Of a stretch of DNA of 64,000 bases, positions 55,009 to 64,000 are shown piece after piece. A program made the translations under genes and the position numbers. Below the pieces are notes generated by a model. It saw nothing but the letters and a program-made list of their open reading frames with translations, searched no databases and was not told the DNA's origin. Source of the stretch: Halomonas binhaiensis (lineage in GTDB: Bacteria > Pseudomonadota > Gammaproteobacteria > Pseudomonadales > Halomonadaceae); the NCBI RefSeq assembly GCF_008329985.2, contig NZ_CP038437.2, forward strand, positions 3,410,001 to 3,474,000, in the 5' to 3' direction. Positions within the stretch are counted from its first letter, which is position 1, and each line of letters begins with the position of its first letter.

Positions 55009-55115
55009 AAAACGCATCTCTAACACAACACTCCCGCGGCCTGGGCCTGATAGAAGCTGACAGGAAGTCCATCCATCCATGCTCTGGTGCCGTAACTGAC
55101 TGGTAAGCGATACCC

Positions 55116-57251
55116 ATGCCCGAACAACGACTGCCTTTCCCGCTCAAACCTGCGCTCGTAAAACTCAGCCCCGCATTGCTGGCCGCCAGTGTTGCCACGG
55201 CCTGCTCCTCGGTAGCCATGGCCCAAACGGTCTCCAGCGACAGCGAAGAGCTGTCCACCGTGACCGTGGTCGGCGACGCGGCCACCAAGACTAAAACACC
55301 ATTCAACGAGACGCCTCAAGCCACCTCGGTGGTCAGCGCCGAAGACATCGAGCAGCGTGGCGCGGAAACCGTGCAGCGCGCGCTGGACTATACACCGGGA
55401 GCCTTCACCAATCAGATCGGTTCATCCAATCGCTACGACTACATCGTATTGCGGGGCTTCTCCGACGGTAGTGTTGGCAACACTTTCCTTGATGGCTTGA
55501 AGGTCATGGGTGATACCTCGGCCTACAGTTCACTAAGTATCGACCCGTACTTCCTAGAGTCCATTGAAGTGGTCAAGGGGCCTGCATCAGTCCTCTATGG
55601 CCGTGCTTCCCCAGGCGGTGTGGTAGCGCTATCGCGCAAGCGCCCTACTTTCGACGACAGTGGCGAGATTCAACTGGGCTTCGGCAATAATGCTCAGCGT
55701 GAAGCGGCATTTGATGTCAATGGCACCCTTGACGAGGAAAAGCGTGTGGCCTGGCGTGTCACCGGTAAAGGGCGTGCTGCTGATACCCAGTTTGACCACG
55801 TTGAAGAAGAAGGGTATTTCATCGCGCCCCAGCTCGCCTGGGATATCACCGATGCCACCACGCTGAATCTCTACGCTTACCTCTCTCGAGAGCCTGAAGG
55901 CGCCTACCATGCAGGCCTGCCCTATGAAGGCACCGTCAAGTCTCATGCCGGCCGCCATATCGACAACACCTTCTTCGAAGGCGAGGATGACTATGACAAC
56001 TTCGAGCGTAACCAGGTATTGCTGGGTTATGAGCTTGAACATCGCTTCAGTGATGGTCTGACCGCTCGCCAGAACCTGCGTTATCTTGAGGCTGATGTCG
56101 AGCTGGACCAGGTCTATGCGTCCGGTTGGGCGAACGATACCGAGCTGTACCGCGGATACTCCGGAGCCGATGAATCACTGAAAGCCTGGACAGTCGATAA
56201 CCAGTTGGAAGCCAACTTTGCCACGGGAGAGCTTCAGCACCGTGTACTGGCAGGTCTCGACTATCAATATCGTGACAATGATGTCAGTTGGTCCTACGGC
56301 ACCTTCCCGACCATCGATGCATACAACCCGTCCTATGGTGCAGGTCCTGTAGGTGATCTGGTGGTCTACGAGGAAGGCCACCACAAACTGGAACAGACTG
56401 GAGTCTACCTGCAGGACCAGCTGCAGTGGGACCGCTGGCACCTGGCCATCGGCGGACGCTATGACTGGGTCAGCATCGATAACAACAACCGTATTGCGGA
56501 TACCACCAGCTCTCTGGACGATACTCAGTTCAGCGGACGAGTCGGCCTGCTGTATGCTTTCGACAATGGTGTTTCACCCTTTGCCAACTACACCACGTCG
56601 TTCTCTCCTACCAGCCAGGCAGACGCCAACGGCGATCTCCTCGATCCAATGGAAGGCGCTCAGATGGAGGCCGGTGTCAAATACCAGCCCACCGGCACTC
56701 AGGACCAGTACTCCCTTGCCCTGTTCCATATCACTCAGGAAAACGTCGCTACCAAGCAGCCTGATGAACTGTACTTCCATGCTGTGGGCGAAATCGAATC
56801 CCAGGGCGTGGAGCTTGAGGCCCAGACTCAGTTGACCGACAGCTTCCGCCTCCACGCAGGCTATGCATTCACCGACGCTACTTACTCCAAGAGCGACAAC
56901 CCCAGCGAGGAAGGTAATGAGATCATTGCCTCTCCCAGGCATATTGCTTCGCTTTGGGGCTACTACGAGGCACAGGACGGCCCCCTGGCAGGGTTGAATA
57001 CCGGACTTGGAGTGAGGTATCACGCGGATATCCAGGCCGATCGCGCCAATACCGAGAAAGTGCCGGACTACACCCTGGTAGACGCTACCCTGGGTTACGA
57101 CTTCAGCCATGTCGGCCTCAAGGGCGTTTCTGCACGCCTCAACGTCAACAACCTGCTGGACAAAGACTACGTGGCATCCTGCTACGACCTGAACTACTGC
57201 TACTTCGGTGCCGAACGCTCCGTCGAAGCCACCGTCAGCTACCAGTGGTAA
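55116..57251 (+). CDS. TonB-dependent hydroxamate siderophore receptor (FoxA/FhuA-like)
   Basis: 711 residues. Signal peptide ending VAMAQT, TonB box (STVTVVGD), plug with YIVLRGFSDG, IEVVKGPASVLYGRASPGG, barrel, and the FhuA/FoxA-type end with DKDYVASCYDLNYCYFGAER and terminal W. This subfamily takes ferrichrome, ferrioxamine or related hydroxamates. It follows the AraC regulator, so it is likely the receptor for the hydroxamate made from the 18.9-25.8 kb genes. Ligand is inferred. Confidence 0.87.
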   Translation: MPEQRLPFPLKPALVKLSPALLAASVATACSSVAMAQTVSSDSEELSTVTVVGDAATKTKTPFNETPQATSVVSAEDIEQRGAETVQRALDYTPGAFTNQIGSSNRYDYIVLRGFSDGSVGNTFLDGLKVMGDTSAYSSLSIDPYFLESIEVVKGPASVLYGRASPGGVVALSRKRPTFDDSGEIQLGFGNNAQREAAFDVNGTLDEEKRVAWRVTGKGRAADTQFDHVEEEGYFIAPQLAWDITDATTLNLYAYLSREPEGAYHAGLPYEGTVKSHAGRHIDNTFFEGEDDYDNFERNQVLLGYELEHRFSDGLTARQNLRYLEADVELDQVYASGWANDTELYRGYSGADESLKAWTVDNQLEANFATGELQHRVLAGLDYQYRDNDVSWSYGTFPTIDAYNPSYGAGPVGDLVVYEEGHHKLEQTGVYLQDQLQWDRWHLAIGGRYDWVSIDNNNRIADTTSSLDDTQFSGRVGLLYAFDNGVSPFANYTTSFSPTSQADANGDLLDPMEGAQMEAGVKYQPTGTQDQYSLALFHITQENVATKQPDELYFHAVGEIESQGVELEAQTQLTDSFRLHAGYAFTDATYSKSDNPSEEGNEIIASPRHIASLWGYYEAQDGPLAGLNTGLGVRYHADIQADRANTEKVPDYTLVDATLGYDFSHVGLKGVSARLNVNNLLDKDYVASCYDLNYCYFGAERSVEATVSYQW

Positions 57252-57295
57252 GCACTCACGCACCTACACGAAGCATCATTGGAGAACACCAAACC

Positions 57296-58228
57296 CTAAC
57301 TCGACCATAAAGCCAGCTGTGCAAGATACTCGCGCCGGGCCCGTTCTGGAGTAATTACCTGAAGCCGTATCGGCTGGCCTGGCATGCATTGCGCCAGCCT
57401 GGCACAGGACAGCGGTGTCAAAGCGCCCAGACGTGGGTAACCACCAATGGTCTGGCGATCGTTCATCAGGATGATCGGCTGACCATCTGGTGGTACCTGT
57501 ACGGCGCCCAGCGGGATGCCTTCGGAAATGATGCCCTTCAGCGAACATGACAACTCTGGCCCGGTCAGGCGCATGCCCATGCGGTCGGCACGCTGGTCCA
57601 GGTGCCATGTGCTGTGGAAGACCTTGAACAGGCTAGTGCCTGAAAAAGCCGCCACTTGTGCCCCCGGCACCAGGTCAAGCGACAAGAGCTCACTGGCAAC
57701 CGGTAACGGTGAGTTAGCTGCCGCTTCAGGTATTGTCCTGTGGCCTTGGGCCATCTGTACTCGAGGCTGCAATACATCGCCCACCGCCAGCGGCCGACCT
57801 TGTCCATCGAGCCCACCCAGCCCTTCACGCACAGTGCTCGATACACTGCCCATCACCGCTTCGGCCTGAATGCCTCCAGGCAAGGCCAGATAGGCTCGCA
57901 GGCCTCTCTCGGGGCGCTCGAAGGCAAGCTGCTGGCCCTTTGCCAGCACAAAGTGTCGTCCTGGCTTGATCGCCTGACCATCGATCTTCGCCTGTAGATC
58001 CGCCCCAGCCAGTGCCAGCGTCGTGTCGGCTTCTGCAACAAGCGTCAGTCCACCCACCATGATCTCGATGCCTGCGGCGTCCACTGCATTGCCCAGCAAC
58101 CAGTTGGCCCACCCCAGCGCTACCCAGTCCAGGGCTCCGCCCTGAGTCACCCCGAGATGACGCACACCACTGCGCCCACCATCCACCACCAGGGCCATGG
58201 GCCCGACATGCTCCACTCTCAGTGTCAT
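57296..58228 (-). CDS. pxpC: 5-oxoprolinase subunit PxpC (KipA family)
   Basis: 310 residues, biotin-dependent carboxyltransferase-like AHS2 fold: GRSGVRHLGVTQGGALDW, LPGGIQAEAVMGSVSST, PPDGQPIILMNDRQTIGGYP. With PxpA and PxpB it hydrolyses 5-oxoproline to glutamate using ATP. The start overlaps the pxpB stop (ATGA). Last gene of the minus-strand pxpABC unit; it converges with the hydroxamate receptor gene. Confidence 0.9.
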   Translation of the reverse strand: MTLRVEHVGPMALVVDGGRSGVRHLGVTQGGALDWVALGWANWLLGNAVDAAGIEIMVGGLTLVAEADTTLALAGADLQAKIDGQAIKPGRHFVLAKGQQLAFERPERGLRAYLALPGGIQAEAVMGSVSSTVREGLGGLDGQGRPLAVGDVLQPRVQMAQGHRTIPEAAANSPLPVASELLSLDLVPGAQVAAFSGTSLFKVFHSTWHLDQRADRMGMRLTGPELSCSLKGIISEGIPLGAVQVPPDGQPIILMNDRQTIGGYPRLGALTPLSCARLAQCMPGQPIRLQVITPERARREYLAQLALWSS

Positions 58229-58977
58229 GGATTGACCTCTTCGGGTTGGGGCGTGGTGTCACCTCCCTGGGCAACGAAGGTGGCACGATCAATGGCGATG
58301 AAGCGTACGCGGTCTCCGGGCTGGAACAAGGTGTAGCCTTCTCTATTGCGGTCGAACAGCTTGACCGCGGTGCGCCCAAGCAGATTCCAGCCTCCGGGAG
58401 AGGTGGCGGGATAGATGGCCGTCTGGCGGTCAGCGATACCGACACTACCCGCCGCTACCTTCTGGCGCGGTGTCTTCAGCCGCGGCGTTGCCAAGGCCTC
58501 TTCGACCAGCCCCATGAAGCCATATCCAGGAGCGAAGCCAAGGGCAAAGACACTGTATTCATGCGCACAGTGACGAGCGATGATCTCATCACTGGAAACC
58601 TTCAAGCGCTCGGCAATACGCGGTAGTTCTGGCCCGACACTGGCGTCATACCACACGGGAATTTCATGCAGGGTCCCGCTTCCGGAAGCCAACGGCTCAA
58701 GCCTTGCCAGCGCTTGCCGCAAGCTGTGCCGGGCCTCGTCCAGGGACAGCCGTTCGATATCGACCTGCACCAGCACCGTGGTATAGGAAGGCACCACTTC
58801 CAAGGCTCGCTCCTGCAGGGTGTCGCGTACTGCCTTCACGGCAGCCAGCACCCAAGGCATGTGGGCTTCATCGATGGCATCAAACAGACGCAGGATCAGA
58901 CTATCGAAGGCAACGGTTTCGATACGAACGGTTTCGATACGAGCAGTTTTGGTATCAACGACAGGATGTTTCTCCAT
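58225..58977 (-). CDS. pxpB: 5-oxoprolinase subunit PxpB (KipI family)
   Basis: 250 residues. AHS1-domain patterns: VVPSYTTVLVQVD, IPVWYDASVGPELPRIAE, FALGFAPGYGFMGLVEEAL and PAGSVGIADRQTAIYP-like block AAGSVGIADRQTAIYP. The N-terminus has a small repeat (TARIETVRIETVAFDS), coded by duplicated GATACGAACGGTTTC-like DNA. The chosen ATG has a weak ribosome site, and a later start is possible. Between pxpA and pxpC in the usual order. Confidence 0.88.
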   Translation of the reverse strand: MEKHPVVDTKTARIETVRIETVAFDSLILRLFDAIDEAHMPWVLAAVKAVRDTLQERALEVVPSYTTVLVQVDIERLSLDEARHSLRQALARLEPLASGSGTLHEIPVWYDASVGPELPRIAERLKVSSDEIIARHCAHEYSVFALGFAPGYGFMGLVEEALATPRLKTPRQKVAAGSVGIADRQTAIYPATSPGGWNLLGRTAVKLFDRNREGYTLFQPGDRVRFIAIDRATFVAQGGDTTPQPEEVNP

Positions 58978-59015
58978 AGGACAGGGGTTCAATTCCTTGT
59001 ATTTATCGCCCCCCG

Positions 59016-59759
59016 CTAGAGGGCATCGAATGCCTGGCGAATGGCGCGCACGGCAGCCACGGAACTCTCGTTGTCGCCATGCACGCAAAGCGTATCAGCA
59101 AGCAGGTGCAACACGCTGCCATCGCGGGCACGGAGTGCCTCGCCCTTGGCCAGGGTCACGGCCTGGGCCACGATGGTCGCCTCGTCATGATGCACGGCCC
59201 CTGGTTCACGCCGAGACACCAGTTGTCCAGTGGGCTCATAGGCTCGATCGGCAAACACCTCGAACCACAGTGTCACGCCCTCTTCCTCAGCCAGGGCACG
59301 TACCGGCGCTATGTCAGCCGTGGACATCACCAGCAGGGGCAACGCCGGATCATAGGCTTTGACTGCGCGCATAGTGGCACGCAGGAGCTCATGGTTGGCG
59401 GCCATGTCGTTGTACAGGGCACCATGGGGTTTCACATAACTGACCCTTGTCCCTTCGGCCCGGCATACGCCATCGAGTGCACCAATCTGATACAGCAGCA
59501 GGTTCTCGGCTTCCTCGGCGGAAACGGCCAGACTGCGACGCCCGAAGCCGACCAGGTCGGGATAACCCGGGTGAGCACCGATACGTACGTCGCTGGCAAC
59601 GGCATAACCGATGGTACGCCGCATCACATCCGGGTCTCCGGCATGAAAGCCGCAAGCAATATTGGCGCAGTCGATATAGGCCATGACATCCGCATCACGT
59701 CCCATTTTCCAGGCACCGAAGCTTTCGCCAACATCACAGTTGAGCAGTGGAATCGTCAT
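59016..59759 (-). CDS. pxpA: 5-oxoprolinase subunit PxpA (LamB/YcsF family)
   Basis: 247 residues. Family hallmarks: [55 protein letters not shown] and [10 protein letters not shown]. The ATG at 59759 matches the family N-terminus and has AGGA nine bases upstream. First gene of pxpABC and divergent from the TRAP transporter, whose substrate may be 5-oxoproline. Confidence 0.92.
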   Translation of the reverse strand: MTIPLLNCDVGESFGAWKMGRDADVMAYIDCANIACGFHAGDPDVMRRTIGYAVASDVRIGAHPGYPDLVGFGRRSLAVSAEEAENLLLYQIGALDGVCRAEGTRVSYVKPHGALYNDMAANHELLRATMRAVKAYDPALPLLVMSTADIAPVRALAEEEGVTLWFEVFADRAYEPTGQLVSRREPGAVHHDEATIVAQAVTLAKGEALRARDGSVLHLLADTLCVHGDNESSVAAVRAIRQAFDAL

Positions 59760-60139
59760 GAGTCTATATCCTGTCAAAAAGACCATCCTGTCAAAAGACC
59801 ATCCTGCCAAGGCCAGAAGCGCCTTATTGGGCAGCAAGCCATGAAGATGATGGAACATTGAATCTATTCTTCTCTCCCGGTCGCGTCCACTCAGGCATGG
59901 ATTGTGCGTGACACTCGATGCCTGCACGTATGAAAAAGCGCTTGGCAGAGGAAGAGCGTTCATTCAGCGTAGAACGCGAGTGCCCACCCCTCGTGTTTGA
60001 ATCCATGTAACGTCATGTGCAAAAGTCATATGCACCTAAAACAAGATCCAACAAGATCCAACAAGATCCAACAAGATCGTCTTCGACGACTAACCTGCTT
60101 CAATGATTGATCACGTCCAACGACAACAAAGGTGAATTC
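59760..60139. other. divergent intergenic region between pxpA and the TRAP genes
   Basis: 380 bp with no gene seen. Contains a duplicated ACCATCCTG(T/C)(C) AAAAG stretch near pxpA and the AACAAGATCC repeats at 60040. Promoters for both directions should lie here, but no clear operator is visible. Confidence 0.5.
60040..60079. repeat. 10-bp tandem repeat AACAAGATCC
   Basis: Four exact copies of AACAAGATCC with a partial fifth, about 60 bp upstream of the TRAP binding-protein start. Confidence 0.9.
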
Positions 60140-61111
60140 ATGATCAAGCAGACAACGGCACTGGGACTGGCGACCATCCTGCTGATAGGGCCGGTGTACG
60201 CTACCGACTGGAACCTGGCCACCCCTTACGGCGATGCCAGCTTTCATACAGTCAATACCAAACAGTTTGCCGAGGATGTGCGTGACGCAACCGATGGTGA
60301 ACTCAACATCAGCGTGCATTCCGGAGGCTCGCTGATCGGCCATGCAGAGATCAAGCCCTCCGTGCGCCGGGGCACCATCGAAGCGGGTGAAGTCTTCCTC
60401 TCGATTCTGTCCAATGAATCGCCCGTATTCGAACTCGATACCCTGCCCGGCCTGGCGGGAAGCTACGACCAGGCCTATGCCCTGTGGCAAGCCAGCAAAC
60501 CCGTGATCGAGGAACTGTTCGCTGAACAGGGCCTCAAGCCTCTTTACGCCGTACCTTGGCCTTCCCAGGGCATCTACACCGATTTCGAGCTCAATGACCC
60601 ATCTCAGTTCAAGGGCCTGCGAGTGCGCGCACCGAACATCAACACGCAGCGCCTGACAGAAAATCTCGGCGGCTTGCCAACCGAGACCGAAGAGGCCGAT
60701 ATTCCTACCGCGTTCTCCACCGGGCGCGTGGATGCCATGATCACTTCCGTTTCCACCGGCAAGTCCATGTCTGCCTGGGACTATATCTCCAACTTCAGCG
60801 ATGCCAACCTGTGGATTCCCAAGAATATTATCTTCGTCAACCTGAAGGCCTTCGAACGCCTGGATGAAGAGACACAGCAAGCCGTTCTCGACGCAGCCGC
60901 CCAGGCCGAGGAGCGCGGCTGGGAAGCCAGCAAGACCGATGCTGCCATTGGTGCAGAAGCACTGAAAGAGCACGACATCACCATTACCACGCCCAACGAC
61001 GCGGTGGCAGAAGCACTGCAGGCAGCGGGAGACAAGCTATTCGAGGACTGGGAGAAACGGGCAAACGATCAGGCCAAGGCATTGGTAGAGGATTACCGCT
61101 CTCGCCTGTAA
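60140..61111 (+). CDS. TRAP transporter substrate-binding protein (DctP family)
   Basis: 323 residues: signal peptide (hydrophobic 6-18, ending PVYATD), then DctP patterns HSGGSLIGHAEIKPSVRRG, GLRVRAPN and FSTGRVDAMITS. It binds a small carboxylate in the periplasm. AAGGTG precedes ATG 60140. First of three TRAP genes, divergent from pxpABC, so pyroglutamate is a possible ligand (inference). Confidence 0.9.
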   Translation: MIKQTTALGLATILLIGPVYATDWNLATPYGDASFHTVNTKQFAEDVRDATDGELNISVHSGGSLIGHAEIKPSVRRGTIEAGEVFLSILSNESPVFELDTLPGLAGSYDQAYALWQASKPVIEELFAEQGLKPLYAVPWPSQGIYTDFELNDPSQFKGLRVRAPNINTQRLTENLGGLPTETEEADIPTAFSTGRVDAMITSVSTGKSMSAWDYISNFSDANLWIPKNIIFVNLKAFERLDEETQQAVLDAAAQAEERGWEASKTDAAIGAEALKEHDITITTPNDAVAEALQAAGDKLFEDWEKRANDQAKALVEDYRSRL

Positions 61112-61201
61112 CAAATGCGCTAGCTGTCTGAAACGCTGCGCCGCATCGGTGCGGTGCAGCGTGATGCCAAGGTGGCGATAAAACGCCTGAGGAAGAGCCC
61201 G

Positions 61202-61792
61202 ATGTCTTTTCGCTTGATGTTTCTCTACCGCCTGGGCGGCCTGGGGGCCGCCGTATCGATGGTCGCTATCTGTGCCCTGATCACCCTACAGGTGCTGTTC
61301 CGCCTGCTCGATGCCATTCTGGTACTGGTCGGCAGTTCCCGGATAGGGCTTGAAATCAGCGGTGTCTCGGAGCTGGCGGCCTTCCTGCTGGTGGGAGCCA
61401 CGTTCCTCGGCATGGCCTACACCTTCACCCATCACGCCCATATCCGCATGTCGCTGATCATCCGGCGCCTGCCACGAGTGCTGCGCGTATGGAGCGAACT
61501 GTTCTGCTTGATCGTGGCGCTGTTGCTGAACCTGCTGCTGTGCTGGTCACTGTGGCAATTGATGCTGGAGAGCCTGGACTTCAATGATGTGTCTTCCGGC
61601 CTGCTGGCCATCCCGCTATGGATCCCCCAGCTAGTTCTGTTCACCGGCATGGCGTTGATGAGTCTGGCACTGCTGGAGGTGCTCTGGGCAACAGCCAGGA
61701 CAGCGTTCACTGCGCCTGGCAGCTACCAGCCCATGGATGAGCACGATGTCGTCGATATTGAAGATCCTGCCTCTGAGGACAGAAGGCAGTGA
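61202..61792 (+). CDS. TRAP transporter small membrane subunit (DctQ family)
   Basis: 196 residues with four hydrophobic segments: YRLGGLGAAVSMVAICALITL, VSELAAFLLVGATFLGMAY, LFCLIVALLLNLLLCW and LVLFTGMALMSLALLEVLW. ATG 61202 is chosen for AGGAAG upstream; a GTG at 61154 is possible. The acidic C-terminus (DEHDVVDIEDPASED) is cytoplasmic. Confidence 0.87.
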   Translation: MSFRLMFLYRLGGLGAAVSMVAICALITLQVLFRLLDAILVLVGSSRIGLEISGVSELAAFLLVGATFLGMAYTFTHHAHIRMSLIIRRLPRVLRVWSELFCLIVALLLNLLLCWSLWQLMLESLDFNDVSSGLLAIPLWIPQLVLFTGMALMSLALLEVLWATARTAFTAPGSYQPMDEHDVVDIEDPASEDRRQ

Positions 61793-61872
61793 CAGAAAAG
61801 AGCACTGACAAGAACAAGACGCCGACAAGAACAAGACGCTAATAAGCACAAAATATAAGGAGCGCTGAATAT

Positions 61873-63177
61873 ATGCTGACCATCAGCCTCGTCACCCTTC
61901 TAGCCCTGGCGCTCCTGCTTGGCAGTGGTGTCTGGATAGCCTTCGCCCTGCTCGGCACGGGCTGGATCGTGCTGACACTGTTCTTCCCTCTGCCTGCCGG
62001 TCCCATCCTGGCATCTGACTTCTGGGGGGCCAGCTATGGCTGGGATCTGACGGCCCTGCCGATGTTCATCTGGATGGGGGAAATCCTGTTCCGCTCCGGG
62101 CTCGGCAACAACATGTTCCAGGCACTGGCCCCCTGGCTGGGGCGCATTCCTGGACGCCTGTTGCATTCCAACATCATCGGCAGTGGCCTGTTTGCTGCCG
62201 TTTGCGGCTCATCTGCCGCGACCTGTGCCACCGTAGGCAAGATGACGCTGCCGGAACTGAAGCAGCGCGGCTATGATGAACGGCTCGCCATCGGCACCCT
62301 GGCCAGTGCCTCGACCCTGGGCCTGCTGATCCCGCCTTCGATCATGATGATCGTCTATGGCGTAGTGACCGAACAGTCAATCTCACGCCTGTTCATTGCG
62401 GGGATCGGTCCGGGCCTGCTGCTGCTTGGCCTGTTCATGGCCTACGTCATTGGCTGGGCACTGCTGGTCGGCAACAAGCAAGGCAAGGTTGGCGAAGCGG
62501 TAGCGCCGATGCCACTGGCTCGGAAACTGCGCATCAGTCTGCAACTCCTGCCATTGCTGGCCCTGATCGGCGGTATCCTGGGCAGTATCTACGGAGGCAT
62601 CGCCTCTCCCACCGAGGCCGCTGCCTGCGGTGTGGTGCTGTCGATGTTGATCGCCCGGGCCAATGGCCACTTCAACGCGATCATTTTCAAGGACGCCCTG
62701 TTCGCTGCGGTGCGCACTTCGTGCATGATCGCCTTCATCATCGCCGGCGCCTCTTTTCTTTCCTCTGCCATGAGCTTCACCCACCTACCGATGAATCTGG
62801 CTCAGCAAATCGGCGACCTTGGCCTGTCCCCGGCCATGCTGCTGGTGGTGCTGACACTGTTCCTGCTGGTTCTGGGCTGCTTTCTCGACGGAATTTCCCT
62901 GATCCTGCTGGTGACCTCGATCATCATGCCCGTGATTGAAACGGCCGGCTTCGACCTGATCTGGTTCGGCATCTATCTGGTGATCGTGGTCGAGATGTCT
63001 CAGATCACGCCTCCTGTAGGCTTCAACCTGTTCGTGATCCAGGGACTGACGGGAAAGGACATCATGGCCATCACCCGAGCAACAGTGCCATTCTTCGCCC
63101 TGATGATCGTCGCCATCATATTGATGAGCGTATTCCCCGGCATCGCCACCTACCTGCCCCAGGCAATGAGAGGCTGA
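61873..63177 (+). CDS. TRAP transporter large membrane subunit (DctM family)
   Basis: 434 residues with about twelve membrane segments. DctM family blocks: GLFAAVCGSSAATCATVGKM, LGLLIPPSIMMIVYGV, YGGIASPTEAAACGV and EMSQITPPVGFNLFVIQG. It is the sodium-driven carrier subunit. AAGGAGCG lies upstream of the ATG. Preceded by a duplicated GACAAGAACAAGACG stretch after the dctQ stop. Confidence 0.92.
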   Translation: MLTISLVTLLALALLLGSGVWIAFALLGTGWIVLTLFFPLPAGPILASDFWGASYGWDLTALPMFIWMGEILFRSGLGNNMFQALAPWLGRIPGRLLHSNIIGSGLFAAVCGSSAATCATVGKMTLPELKQRGYDERLAIGTLASASTLGLLIPPSIMMIVYGVVTEQSISRLFIAGIGPGLLLLGLFMAYVIGWALLVGNKQGKVGEAVAPMPLARKLRISLQLLPLLALIGGILGSIYGGIASPTEAAACGVVLSMLIARANGHFNAIIFKDALFAAVRTSCMIAFIIAGASFLSSAMSFTHLPMNLAQQIGDLGLSPAMLLVVLTLFLLVLGCFLDGISLILLVTSIIMPVIETAGFDLIWFGIYLVIVVEMSQITPPVGFNLFVIQGLTGKDIMAITRATVPFFALMIVAIILMSVFPGIATYLPQAMRG

Positions 63178-63253
63178 GGTGCCCCAATACTCGCTTCCGT
63201 ATTGCAAAAGAATAGCGTCAAGAAAATAGTGTCAAAAGCATAGCGTCAAAAAC

Positions 63254-63282
63254 ACCGCGGCCCCCGAAATGGGGGCCGCGGT
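63254..63282 (-). terminator. terminator between the TRAP operon and sodA
   Basis: Perfect 12-bp stem ACCGCGGCCCCC/GGGGGCCGCGGT, 5-nt loop, followed on the minus strand by GTTTTTG. It lies 87 bp after the sodA stop and 77 bp after dctM; it may serve both. Confidence 0.8.
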
Positions 63283-63368
63283 ACGGATGAGGACTCCACG
63301 CAGGAGCCCCTTTCCGGGGCACCGACACTCACACGAATGCGAGCGTCAGCTCAAGCGGTCGGCAATGC

Positions 63369-63980
<612 letters not shown>

Positions 63981-64000
63981 GGTGATACCTCCTTCCATGT

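Overview
The window looks like a chromosome segment of a moderately GC-rich gammaproteobacterium of the Halomonas/Halomonadaceae type. This is judged from protein similarity by eye (an EctB-like aminotransferase very close to halomonad EctB, an achromobactin-type operon, Pseudomonas-like tRNA-Ile2) and is an inference. About 14.7 kb at the left is a mobile island; the remaining ~49 kb is chromosomal and dominated by iron acquisition.

Island (1-14,690). It ends at a tRNA-Ile(CAU) gene with a tyrosine integrase just inside it. From left to right it holds: (a) the tail of a defence-like operon, a DUF1998 protein cut by the window edge plus a phospholipase-D-fold protein, resembling DrmB/DrmC of DISARM or the DpdJ/DpdK pair; (b) a stripped IncP/RP4-like plasmid module on the minus strand: TraJ, TraI relaxase, an RP4-like oriT with nic, TrbJ, a TrbK-like lipoprotein, TrbL and small accessory genes, with three perfect KorB operators and three TrfA-type iterons but no KorB, TrfA, coupling protein or T4SS ATPase; (c) three promoterless-looking cassettes (Ser/Thr kinase, zinc-knuckle protein, HEPN-like protein) separated by attC sites but without an integron integrase (a CALIN).

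Siderophore supralocus (16,091-57,251). Genes for two NIS siderophores lie together. The plus-strand block (16.2-31.9 kb) has a TonB receptor, a PLP decarboxylase, an N-monooxygenase, an MFS exporter, an acyltransferase-NIS synthetase fusion (bisucaberin BibC-like), an orphan ECF sigma factor, a second MFS exporter, and the binding protein and two permeases of a FecBCD-type importer without its ATPase. The minus-strand block (39.1-48.4 kb) is an achromobactin-type operon acsD-E-C-B-A-F, next to its receptor (48.6-50.8 kb). The importer ATPase, a sucrase/ferredoxin-like protein, FhuF reductase, an AraC regulator and a hydroxamate receptor follow on the plus strand (51.1-57.3 kb). Fur-box-like sites precede most units.

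Between the two blocks (32.1-38.7 kb) sits a T6SS VasX-like effector, three tandem paralogous putative immunity genes, a truncated fourth copy, and a Phd/YefM-type antitoxin without visible toxin.

Right end (57.3-64 kb): pxpA-pxpB-pxpC (5-oxoprolinase) divergent from a TRAP transporter (SBP, DctQ, DctM), then a Mn-type superoxide dismutase.

Repeats are a notable layer: two arrays of ~24 heptamers (AGCTCRT/GGCTCGT), each ending about 190 bp before the start codon of a hydroxamate-siderophore gene; a MITE-like family with GGAARCRCTG ends, one copy with a 4-bp target duplication separating acsF from its terminator; and many short in-frame tandem repeats at gene ends.
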